Origin: an uncultured Polaribacter sp.
GTDB taxonomy: Bacteria > Bacteroidota > Bacteroidia > Flavobacteriales > Flavobacteriaceae
DNA length: 57,737 nucleotides
Direction: 5' to 3'
NCBI RefSeq assembly: GCF_947497695.1
Contig: NZ_CANMHM010000016.1
Coordinates: forward strand, 1 to 57,737
Shown here: piece by piece, positions 17,000 through 25,600 of the stretch
Numbering within the stretch: position 1 is the stretch's first letter
How the letters are laid out: the number at the start of each line of letters is the position of its first letter
Position numbers and translations under genes: made by a program
Notes under the pieces: model-generated
Database searches by the model: none
Told to the model about the DNA's origin: nothing
What the model saw: the letters and a program-made list of their open reading frames with translations, nothing else

Positions 17000-17971
17000 T
17001 TATTTTAGCACAATCCTTGTTGGAGTATCTTTACCATTAATTATACTTTCAGTTCCTTTTGCAATTGCTTTAATAGTTTCTGTAATTACTGCAACATCAA
17101 GTGTTTCTGCTTCATCAGAAACTTTATGATAATTTTTATCAACATCAATAGCAGTTGTAGAAAATGTATGAGAAGGAACGCCTAACTTTGCTAACGATGC
17201 ATTATCTGATCTAAAAAATAAATTAAAATTTGTATATGGATCAGCATGTAAAGTATACCCAGAACCTTTTAAATTGTTTTGAACAATCGTTCCAAAATTT
17301 GACCGTTCAAAACCAGTTAACCATGCAGTTTTAGGTCCAAAACTTGGTTCTTTCCCAATCATTTCTAAATTAATCCCTGCAACAAATTGATTGGCATCAA
17401 TGCCTTTGCCAAAATGTGTAGAACCCAATAAACCCATTTCTTCTGCTGTAAAAGCTACAAAAAGAATGGTTCTTTCATTATTTCCTTTCAGTTTAAAATA
17501 TTCTGCCAAGGCTAAAACACCTGTAACTCCAGATGCATTATCATTTGCACCATTGTAAATACTATCTAATTGCCCTTCTATTTTTCTGACTCCTAAATGG
17601 TCATAATGAGCAGAAATAACAACATACTCGTCTTTTTTAGTTGTACCCTCTAAAACGCCAATAATATTACTGCTAGTTAATTCTTTATTGGTTTTATAAT
17701 CTGTAAACGTAAAAGTTTGTCTAAAATTATCTAGAGTATCATAAGTAGTTAAACCTATATTTTTAAACTCATTTTCTATATATTTCGCTGCTTTTTCAAT
17801 ACCTGGTGTTCCTGTTTTTCTACCTTTCATCTCATCATCAGCCAAAGTATATAAATGCTTTTTTACAGAAAGTGAATCTATTGTTATTTCTTTTTCAACT
17901 TTTTTTTCTTGAATCTTTTTACAAGAAACTGCCAGCATTAAAAGCAAACATAACAAAGTTAATTTCTTCAT
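17000..17971 (-). CDS. M28 family zinc peptidase, lipoprotein
   Basis: The 323-residue protein has a lipobox LAVSC (Cys17). It then has an M28 aminopeptidase domain with the metal-binding pattern SAHYDHLGV, NGANDNASGVTG, FTAEEMGLLGS and a C-terminal YHKVSDEAE His ligand. M28 enzymes are two-zinc exo- or carboxypeptidases. The lipid anchor places it in the periplasm or outer membrane. It is the first gene of a pair with the DUF4136 lipoprotein. Confidence 0.9.
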   Translation of the reverse strand: MKKLTLLCLLLMLAVSCKKIQEKKVEKEITIDSLSVKKHLYTLADDEMKGRKTGTPGIEKAAKYIENEFKNIGLTTYDTLDNFRQTFTFTDYKTNKELTSSNIIGVLEGTTKKDEYVVISAHYDHLGVRKIEGQLDSIYNGANDNASGVTGVLALAEYFKLKGNNERTILFVAFTAEEMGLLGSTHFGKGIDANQFVAGINLEMIGKEPSFGPKTAWLTGFERSNFGTIVQNNLKGSGYTLHADPYTNFNLFFRSDNASLAKLGVPSHTFSTTAIDVDKNYHKVSDEAETLDVAVITETIKAIAKGTESIINGKDTPTRIVLK

Positions 17972-18104
17972 TTTTAAATTGATTTTTAAAACATAAATAT
18001 AATTAATTTAATTGATTATTCTTATAACATAACAGATTCTTAAGAGATATAACTGTACTATAAAATTATTGTAAACTCTAAAAAGAAGCTATTTAAAACC
18101 TTAT

Positions 18105-18112
18105 TATTTTTG
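18105..18112 (+). promoter_or_regulatory. -7-like box (TATTTTTG) upstream of kdsA
   Basis: TATTTTTG matches TAnnTTTG and lies 23 nt before the ATG at 18136. This supports that start over the TTG at 18118, since the TTG would be only 5 nt from the box. Confidence 0.4.
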
Positions 18113-18135
18113 TATGTTTGATAAAAATTTTAAGA

Positions 18136-18954
18136 ATGATAATATCCGAAATTCCAAATATAAAACATACCAACACCAACAACTTTTTTTTATTATCTGG
18201 ACCTTGTGCTATTGAAAGTGAAGCAATGGCGTTAAGAATTGCAGAAAAAGTAGTTACAATTACCGATAAATTAGAAATTCCGTATATTTTTAAAGGAAGT
18301 TTTAAAAAAGCAAACAGAAGTAGAATTGATAGTTTTACAGGTATTGGAGATGAAAAAGCACTCAAAATTTTACGCAAAGTTTCAGAAACTTTTAATGTAC
18401 CAACTGTTACAGATATTCATGAAGTTTCTGATGCTATAAAAGCTGCTGAATATGTAGATGTTTTACAAATTCCTGCTTTTTTAGTACGTCAAACAGATTT
18501 AGTGGTGGCTGCTGCAAAAACAGGTAAAGTTGTCAACTTAAAAAAAGGACAATTTATGAGTCCTGCTGCCATGAAACATGCTGTACAAAAAGTAAAAGAT
18601 GCAGGTTCAGAAAAAGCATGGATTACAGATAGAGGCACCATGTTTGGCTACCAAGACATGATTGTAGATTTTAGAGGAATACCAGAAATGAGAAAATTTG
18701 CACCTACAGTTTTAGATGTTACCCACTCTTTACAACAACCAAATCAAGAAGCAGGTGTAACAGGTGGCAGACCAGACATGATTGAAACCATTGCCAGAGC
18801 AGGAATTGTAAATAATGTAGATGGTTTGTTTATAGAAACTCATTTTGACCCTGCAAATGCAAAAAGTGATGGAGCTAACATGCTACATTTAAACAATTTA
18901 GAAAGTTTGCTCAGTAATTTGGTTGCGATTAGAAAAACTGTAAATAACTTATAA
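18136..18954 (+). CDS. kdsA: 3-deoxy-8-phosphooctulonate (KDO-8-P) synthase
   Basis: The enzyme condenses arabinose-5-phosphate with PEP to make KDO-8-phosphate for lipopolysaccharide. It shows the DAHP-synthase-like family segments SGPCAIESE, FKGSFKKANRSRIDSF, VPTVTDIHE, LQIPAFLVRQTDLVVAAAK, TDRGTMFGYQDMIVDFR and VTGGRPDMIET, with the C-terminal FIETHFDPANAKSDGANML. From ATG 18136 it has 272 residues, the normal length. A further upstream TTG at 18118 would add six residues and is less likely. Confidence 0.93.
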   Translation: MIISEIPNIKHTNTNNFFLLSGPCAIESEAMALRIAEKVVTITDKLEIPYIFKGSFKKANRSRIDSFTGIGDEKALKILRKVSETFNVPTVTDIHEVSDAIKAAEYVDVLQIPAFLVRQTDLVVAAAKTGKVVNLKKGQFMSPAAMKHAVQKVKDAGSEKAWITDRGTMFGYQDMIVDFRGIPEMRKFAPTVLDVTHSLQQPNQEAGVTGGRPDMIETIARAGIVNNVDGLFIETHFDPANAKSDGANMLHLNNLESLLSNLVAIRKTVNNL

Positions 18955-18960
18955 ATTTTT

Positions 18961-19040
18961 ATTTTGGGCGTTTAAACGGGCTTTCCATTGTATCTTTTTT
19001 CTGAAAAAGAAAAAAGGATGCCATTGCAATCCCTAACGCA
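18961..19040 (-). repeat. Structured dispersed element, copy A
   Basis: Read on the minus strand, this 80-nt copy begins TGCGTTAGGGATTGCAAT and ends AACGCCCAAAAT. It shares the layout of the copies at 21427-21522 and 26706-26799: a GGAT...ATCC hairpin, then a CTTTTTTCT/AGAAAAAAG hairpin, closed by GCGTT/AACGC. The third hairpin is shortened to CGTTTAAACG. It lies between kdsA and the transglutaminase-like gene. Confidence 0.8.
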
Positions 19041-19140
19041 CTCAGTTAATCTCAAAAAAAAATCTTATTAAAAAAACAATTGTTTATTATCAAAAAAAAT
19101 AAAGGCACAATTTTTGTCATCTAAAGTTGTTAAACAAAGT

Positions 19141-20097
19141 ATGATGAAACAAGTTTTATTTTTCTTTATTTTATGTTCAATTACACTACAAAGTCAAAAC
19201 TTTAATAAAGTTGATAATTTGGTATCTCAATATCCCAAATTTACTAAAATTGAAGATTTAACAAACCAAATTGAAAAAGATTTTACATCTGATGAAAATA
19301 AAGCTAGAGCAGCTTTTTATTGGTTGGCTAAAAACATCCGTTACAACTTAAAAGAATATTACAATCCAAAACAAAGAAGTTATCAATTTAAATATTCTTC
19401 AGAAGAAGAAAAAATAAGCAAACTACAAGCTATTAAAGACAAATTAGTCTCAACAACCTTTAAAACTAAAACAGGTGTTTGTGAAGAATATGCACAATCT
19501 TTTAAAAAAATATGTGATTTATTAGGTTTAGAAGCTGCAGTAATTTCTGGCTATGTTAGAAATAGCCCAAAAGAAATAGGACGACCTAAAAAATACTCAA
19601 ACCATGCTTGGAATGCAGTAAAACTAAATAATAAGTGGCTTATTTTAGATGCAACTTGGGCAGCAGGTCATTTAATTAATGGCAAATGGATTCGTAAATT
19701 TAATAACTACTTTTACAACATGCCAAAAGATAAAATTTTTAAAACCCATTATCCAGAAGATAGTCTTTGGGTATTACGTTTTGGTAGCATCAGCAAAGAA
19801 GAGTTTTACAACCAACCAATATATGATGCCTCTCTTTTAAGTTCTAAAGCTGAATTACTGACTTCAACAACCGGTATTTTAAAAGTAAATGCATCAAAAG
19901 AAATTATATTGAAATTTAAAAATTTAGAAAACAGTTCTTTAATTAGATATGCTTTTAGAGGAGATCGTTATTCAACAAAACCAACAATCAGTTTCGCTGA
20001 AAACACTTATACATTAACCATTAAAAATGCCAAACAAAATTCTTTTTTAACTTTATATCTAGATCAATCTGCCATTCTTCAATTTCAAACAAATTAA
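19141..20097 (+). CDS. Transglutaminase-like (protease-fold) exported protein
   Basis: From ATG 19141 the product has 318 residues, with a signal peptide (MMKQVLFFFILCSITLQSQ). The transglutaminase-like core carries the catalytic triad: Cys in TKTGVCEEYAQSF, His in SNHAWNAVKL and Asp in WLILDATWAAG. The earlier part (ENKARAAFYWLAKNIRYN) is the usual start of this domain. Such exported proteins are widely seen in Bacteroidota and are thought to be peptidases or amidases. The earlier TTG at 19114 would add nine residues before the signal peptide and is less likely. Confidence 0.82.
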   Translation: MMKQVLFFFILCSITLQSQNFNKVDNLVSQYPKFTKIEDLTNQIEKDFTSDENKARAAFYWLAKNIRYNLKEYYNPKQRSYQFKYSSEEEKISKLQAIKDKLVSTTFKTKTGVCEEYAQSFKKICDLLGLEAAVISGYVRNSPKEIGRPKKYSNHAWNAVKLNNKWLILDATWAAGHLINGKWIRKFNNYFYNMPKDKIFKTHYPEDSLWVLRFGSISKEEFYNQPIYDASLLSSKAELLTSTTGILKVNASKEIILKFKNLENSSLIRYAFRGDRYSTKPTISFAENTYTLTIKNAKQNSFLTLYLDQSAILQFQTN

Positions 20098-20469
20098 TTA
20101 GTTTCTTTTATAAAAACCTTTGTCTTTTAGTTGATGAGCCTCTTGTAAAACAGATAATAGAACCTCTTCATTTATGGCATCAATTGTAGTGTAACGTAAA
20201 GATTTTATCACTTTTCTGTTGTCTGAAATCAACAATTCATTGTAATTTTTTAAATGTGCAGAAACCCAAAAACCAACATCTACATAGCCTTTCTTTTTTG
20301 AAGGATTCAAATAACAAAAAGGTTTATCTTCTAAATAATAAAAAGGCATTTTCCATTTAAACTCTAAAACTACTTTTGGAAATGAATTTTCAATCAAAAT
20401 TTGTAAATGCAATAAAATTGATTTAAAAGGTTCTGGTTGCTCTAAAATATATGCTTCTGCAGGTTTCAT
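20098..20469 (-). CDS. DUF1801 (YdhG-like) protein
   Basis: The 123-residue protein fits DUF1801/YdhG: LEFKWKMPFYYLEDKPFCYL and GYVDVGFWVSAHL, followed by a helical C-terminal part (AINEEVLLSVLQEAHQLK). The family is small, cytoplasmic and of unknown function. It is convergent with the transglutaminase-like gene, whose last codon is directly adjacent. Confidence 0.8.
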   Translation of the reverse strand: MKPAEAYILEQPEPFKSILLHLQILIENSFPKVVLEFKWKMPFYYLEDKPFCYLNPSKKKGYVDVGFWVSAHLKNYNELLISDNRKVIKSLRYTTIDAINEEVLLSVLQEAHQLKDKGFYKRN

Positions 20470-20504
20470 TTTTGTATATTAGCATTTGTTAAAAATACAA
20501 CTTA

Positions 20505-21062
20505 ATGGACAATAATTCTAAAATTAATTTTTCTTTAAAGGGTTTTACAAGTATATTAATTGGAGGTTATTTTTTTATTGCAGGCTATTTAATTGAAACC
20601 ATTTTAAAAGGTTTTTTAATTGATGATCATGCTTTAGCAATGTTTTCTGCAGAAATTATAGAATATGTTGTATTAGGAATTGCTTTTTTAGTTTTTCAAT
20701 TTTCTTCTTTAGCCATCTACTTTAGCGGTAAAAGAAACGCAACAAAACTAGAAATTACACTTTGGAATGCCCCAACTAAAAATGCTGTTAAAAAATACTT
20801 TCTTGGAGTTTTAGTTATTTTTTCTTCATTAATTATTTTAATGAATCTAGGTTTTATAGACTACATCACTCCTACTTTTTTAATTTTATATGGATTTTTA
20901 TTGTTTGTGTTTAAAAATGAAGCAAGAAAAAATTTACTTGTTTTAAGTGGTTTGAGTCTTCTTTTGGCTCTTATGTGCTTTTTAATACCTACTTATTGGG
21001 CTTCTTCCCTATCTATTTTAGGCATTGCTCATATTACTTATGGGTTTGTTGTTAAAGAATAA
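20505..21062 (+). CDS. Hypothetical multi-pass membrane protein
   Basis: The 185-residue product has about five hydrophobic segments (roughly residues 12-32, 46-70, 94-114, 117-135, 142-180). I recognise no family. It is divergent from the DUF1801 gene, with 35 nt between the starts, so the two may share a control region. Confidence 0.6.
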   Translation: MDNNSKINFSLKGFTSILIGGYFFIAGYLIETILKGFLIDDHALAMFSAEIIEYVVLGIAFLVFQFSSLAIYFSGKRNATKLEITLWNAPTKNAVKKYFLGVLVIFSSLIILMNLGFIDYITPTFLILYGFLLFVFKNEARKNLLVLSGLSLLLALMCFLIPTYWASSLSILGIAHITYGFVVKE

Positions 21063-21120
21063 TTGTTGTAATTTATTAAAAGTCATTTTTTTTAATAAAA
21101 CTGAAATCAACACATTTATA

Positions 21121-21342
21121 TTAATAATCTCGCTGTATTTTTCTAACAATATCTTCTAAACCATTTAATTGAAGTTCATAGACCAATTCCATTTGTTTGC
21201 CTAATTTTCCATTAGGAAAACCTTTGTTTTTGTACCAAACAATATAATGTTCTGGCAAGTCTATTAAAAACCTGCCTTTAAATTTACCAAATGGCATTTT
21301 CATTTTGGCTAAATCTATTAGAAACTGTTTGTCTTGAAGCAT
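21121..21342 (-). CDS. DUF3820 family protein
   Basis: The 73-residue protein matches DUF3820: KMPFGKFKGRFLIDLPEHYIVWY followed by KGFPNGKLGKQMELVYEL. Members are small and of unknown function; some were named putative quorum-sensing-regulated virulence factors. It stands alone. Confidence 0.8.
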   Translation of the reverse strand: MLQDKQFLIDLAKMKMPFGKFKGRFLIDLPEHYIVWYKNKGFPNGKLGKQMELVYELQLNGLEDIVRKIQRDY

Positions 21343-21426
21343 TATTTATGTTTATGGTATAATATTTGTTCGAAGATATTAGAATTTATAATGATAAGCA
21401 AGGGTATTTTTTATACTTTTGCAAAC

Positions 21427-21522
21427 TGCGTTAAGGATTGAAGTGGCATCCTTTTTAACTTTTTTGTTAAAAAGATATAACTGAAAGCCTGACCAAGCTT
21501 TTTTGCTTGGTAACGCCCAAAT
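21427..21522 (+). repeat. Structured dispersed element, copy B
   Basis: This 96-nt copy lies 77 nt upstream of ssrA on the same strand. Its outer stem is GCGTTA/TAACGC. Inside are GGAT/ATCC, CTTTTTAAC/GTTAAAAAG and CCAAGC/GCTTGG hairpins. The equivalent stems at 26706-26799 keep pairing with different bases, which supports an RNA structure. Confidence 0.85.
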
Positions 21523-21599
21523 TAAAATCTACTGAAAAGTTTCTGAAACAAGTTTAGAATTAATTCAATTACGCAAATTAAAATTTGCTATTTCATTAA

Positions 21600-21990
21600 G
21601 GGGACGACTGGTTTTGACAGCAAGGACAGTGAATTTGTAAGCATACCGAGTTATGAAATAACACTCGTAAAACCTAATTTCAACTTTTTAAACGGCGAGA
21701 ATAACTACGCTTTAGCTGCATAATTCGAATCATAGTAGAATTTGCCTAGGCACACAAGGTGTGCAAGCTTTATGTCCACGAAAAGCCTTGATTTACGGCG
21801 TTTCACTTTTGGATATCGTAAAAGTAAATATAGAAAACCTGAAACTTTGGCAGGTTTTTGAAACTAAAGAAGTTAAGCTAAAAGCAGATTGTTCTTAATC
21901 AGCTTTTGGTCGAAAACCAAGAAAGAACTATGTATGTAGAAAGCTTTTTGGCTGCTTGTTTGGACCCGAGTTCGATTCTCGGCGTCTCCA
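21600..21990 (+). ncRNA. ssrA: tmRNA
   Basis: This is transfer-messenger RNA, which rescues stalled ribosomes and tags the nascent protein. The 5' end GGGGACG pairs with the 3' CGTCTCC, followed by a discriminator A at 21990. The tRNA-like 3' part has the T arm with GTTCGATTC at 21970-21978. The tag reading frame at 21694-21723 encodes GENNYALAA and a stop, the flavobacterial tag. CCA is not encoded. A strong terminator follows. Confidence 0.97.
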
Positions 21991-21995
21991 CTTTT

Positions 21996-22028
21996 AACCC
22001 TGTAAAATATTGTTTTACAGGGTTTTTT
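21996..22028 (+). terminator. Intrinsic terminator of ssrA
   Basis: A perfect 12-bp stem AACCCTGTAAAA (21996-22007) with 22013-22024, a 5-nt loop and a T run. Confidence 0.92.
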
Positions 22029-22110
22029 TACTTCATTTATACCATAGAACTTTTAAAAGTTGTAACTATTTATTAGAACTCAATCAAATTCGTCTTTTTT
22101 TTAGTAAAAA

Positions 22111-22192
22111 TTACAAGGGGTCTGTTAATATTACAAGGAGTCAGTAATATCACAAGGAGTCTGTTAATATTGCAAGGGACTGAAGTCCCTTG
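22111..22192. repeat. Tandem 19-20-bp units ending in a REP-like palindrome
   Basis: Four adjoining units start at 22111, 22131, 22150 and 22170. The first three read TTACAAGGGGTCTGTTAATA, TTACAAGGAGTCAGTAATA and TCACAAGGAGTCTGTTAATA. The fourth begins TTGCAAGGG and becomes the full palindrome at 22173-22192. The CAAGGRGTC core resembles one arm of that palindrome. Confidence 0.85.
22173..22192. repeat. REP-like palindrome 1
   Basis: Nine-bp arms CAAGGGACT/AGTCCCTTG around a GA centre. The same arms occur at 22847-22866 and 24366-24385. The first two copies also share flanks over about 30 nt. Confidence 0.9.
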
Positions 22193-22212
22193 GGTATTTT
22201 TGATGTTTCTTT

Positions 22213-22511
22213 TTAAAAGGCATCATTTTCTTGTAAACAATTTGTCCAATTTTTGTAGAATTTATCTTTTACTTTATGGGTATATTCTAATTCTAAAAAC
22301 TCGGAAACTTTATTATTTACTTCTGTATGTATATAAAGTGGATAAAATAGAAACAAACTTTTATACTTATTTTTTAAATTGATAAAAGCTTCTGAAAAAG
22401 TGCTAGATTTTTTGGGAGCTTCTGTTTTTACAGTTATTTTTCATGTAAATATGCAGTAGAAATATTTTTTGGGGTTTTTATATTTGTTATTGCTTCTAAA
22501 TAAGTTCCCAT
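22213..22511 (-). pseudogene. Frameshifted small gene of unknown function
   Basis: On the minus strand an ATG at 22511 starts MGTYLEAITNIKTPKN and reaches YLHEK. After a one-base slip in an A run (near 22440), a second frame continues ITVKTEAPKKSSTFSEAF through FLFYPLYIHTEVNNKVSEFLELEY to a stop at 22213. The joined product would be about 100 residues. I do not recognise it. It lies between ssrA and the restriction gene, and this remnant plus repeats is all I see from 22029 to 22673. Confidence 0.5.
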
Positions 22512-22526
22512 AAATTAACTGTTTTA

Positions 22527-22643
22527 AACTATCGCAATTTAGCTCACAACTTTTTTATTGTTTTTTTTGTGTTCGTGAATCTTAAGAGTTTTCAACTATT
22601 AAGATTTAGCTCACAACTTTTTTATTTTTGAGTGTTCGTGAAT
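22527..22643. repeat. Imperfect direct repeat downstream of the restriction gene
   Basis: Two copies (22527-22580 and 22594-22643) share AACTAT, TTTAGCTCACAACTTTTTTA and GTGTTCGTGAAT, 67 nt apart. They lie 31 nt past the stop of the type IIG gene. Confidence 0.85.
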
Positions 22644-22673
22644 AAAAATTGTAATTAATACTGTTCTTTTAAA

Positions 22674-25600
22674 TTAAGATGTTTCTACAATTTTTATTTC
22701 ATCTTCTGTTAAACCATATAATTTATAAACCATAGCATCTATTGCTGCGTCTGTTTGGTTTATTTGGGTTTGTAATTCTTGTGCTTTTTGTTTGTTTTCT
22801 TCAAAGAGTTCTAACCACTCAAACTCGTCTTTTTTTGTTAATGGTGCAAGGGACTGAAGTCCCTTGGATATTTGTGCTTTTATGGCTTTGTTTAGCTCTT
22901 TTATAAAGTCTCCAAAATCTAACTCGTGCCAGTTTTGGAGTTTTTTGGAGAGTTTTTCTAAACTGAATTTTTGTTTTAAATAGGTTTGGAAATTTGATGT
23001 TTTATTTTGAAAAACATTATTTTTAGAAATTATTGATTCAACTTTTTCTATAAACTGCGTTTTATTATTTGCTTCTGTTATTGGTAAATTAGATAAAAAA
23101 TCTTTCTTAAACCTTATTCCTTTAGAACCTAATCCTCCACCAGAATAATAATTTGAAAAGATATAAAACATTAATTTTGAGTTTAACATTGCTAATAAAT
23201 ATTCTAAATCATCACCAGTAATAAAGGTTATAGTGTCATTCGTAAAATATTTGTTTACATCTAAGACAAAAGGAGGCTTCGAAGACATTTCTTTCCAGAT
23301 AATTTTTTTCTCAAGAAAAGAATCTAAATAAGCACAATTTCTAAGGTTAAAAGGTGTAGACCCTTTATCATATCTCTTTGATAATTTAGGTTCATATTGC
23401 TCTAAATGTTCTTTAATTATAGGGTAATCTTCAATTTCTATTTTTGGTGTTTCTTTAAAACCATTATGAACATTTAATAAATATAAATCTTGATAATCTA
23501 TTTGATATCTGTCAACATCTCTACCTCTTAAAATTGGTTCTATTATTTTTTCAGAATTAACATCTTTACTAATGAATTCATTCTTTTTTTCTTCATTTAT
23601 TATAAAGGCTTCAGTTAAACCTGTTAAAATACCTCTGTTAATATTAATATTCCAATCCTTTAAAAGTTTTCCTTTCCTCAATACTTTATCTTTTAAAGCT
23701 TGTTCTTTTTTAGATGATATTGTCCAAACATCATCATTTTTTGGACTAATATCTACAAAATAATTATCAAAAGAAACTAAATCTTTTACATCACTTTCAT
23801 TAGAAATATCTATGCTTGAAATAATTAAACTTTCAACTTTTAACTTTTCAAACATAATTATATTAGAATCTACGACTGCTGATTCAAAAATTCCTGCACC
23901 TAAATCTAATAGTTTATAAGGATTCGTGTTTTCGAATAAGTATTTCCTTAAACTTTTACCGTAATTTGCTCTCATCCATTTATTGGAGGTTATAAAACCT
24001 AAAACACCTTTTGATTTTAAAATATCATTTCCTTTTTCATAAAATAAGCAATACAAATCACCTGTGCTTTCATAAGTTTTGTAACCAATTTTGGCTAATT
24101 CAAATGAAATATTTTTCATTTTTTGTAATTGAACATAAGGAGGATTCCCAATAACAACATCAAAACCACCTTTGTATTCTGTTTTAAAAGCAACATCTAT
24201 AGTAGTACAAAAAGAACTAATAATGTCTTTAATTTCTTGGCTGTGTTCTGGTAGTTTATGTTTGCTTCTATTACTTTTTACGTAACTTATTGTAGTATTT
24301 AATTGCTGTTTGGTTGTAATTTCTTTACAATAATATTTTTGAGACCACAAAGGTTTCTTTTTATCCAAGGGACTTGAGTCCCTTGTTTTTGTTTCCTGTG
24401 GCTCATTTTCTTTCAAAGCACTAAAGTACTTTGGAGATACTGTGTTTTGTTTATTGTGTATAAAAGACGTTACGCCTTTTATTTTTTGCATTATTTTGCT
24501 AATTTCTTCTTCTTCGCATCTAATAATTAAGTGTATATGATCTGCACAAATATTATAAGCCAAAAGTGTTAAGTTTTCTTTTTTTACTAATTCTGCAATG
24601 GTTTTTGTAATTAACAAATCATCATCAGTAGTAAAATAAACAACATTTGGTTTTGGGTTTGTGCCTTTTTCTCTTGTTTCTCTTACCTTGTAAGTTTCCA
24701 TTCTAACAGAAGTTCTACTATCATGTATTGTACTTGTTAGATGATAAATTTTACTGTTTTTTTCTTTAAACACATTAGGAAATTCTTTTTCCCAATGAAA
24801 AGCTTTATCTCCTGCAATTGCTTTGCTATCAATTAAAGAATTACCACATTTTATATTGCTACTTAAATCGTTTAATTTTCTACGAGGTTGTGCAGTACGT
24901 AGCCATAAAGAGAGTTTTGCAATTTCTACAGATTCTTCATTTAAATCTACTCCAAAAATATTGTTTTCTAGTATGGTATTTTCTATGTCTGAGAATTGCA
25001 AACCACCACCTAAAACTTTTGTTTTTAGTTCATCTATATAATTGTGTTCTTTAATTAAAAAATCTAAAGCTTGGTTTAAAAATGCCCCAGAACCACAAGC
25101 AGGATCGCAAATTGTTATTTGCAACAACCAAGCTCTATAAGTATCTAATAGGGTTACTAGTTTGGTAATGGTTGCTTTTTGTCGGTTTTTACGTCCTTTA
25201 AAATATTCTTCTTCTTTTATGCCTAATTCCGCTTTTTTTTCTGTGCAAAGTTTACCAACAGTATTTTCTACAATGTATTTGGTAATGTATTTTGGGGTGT
25301 AGAAAACGCCGTCTTTTTTACGTTTGCTTTTTTGTTTGTCAAAATCTGCACCTTCTATTTCTGCATTTACACTTTCTATTTCGTTTAACGAGTTTTCGAA
25401 AATGTGTCCTAAAATATTAACATCTACTTGGCTTTCAAAATCGTAACTTGCTAGTTTGTGGGTGTATTTGTAGAGTAAATCATTGTCTATAATTAAGCTA
25501 TCTAATAAACTATCTTCTTTAAATAAACCACCATTATACGCATATATTTCTCCTCTACTTTTTGTGCCTTGTCTTCCTTTATCTAAGAAATTAAAGTATT

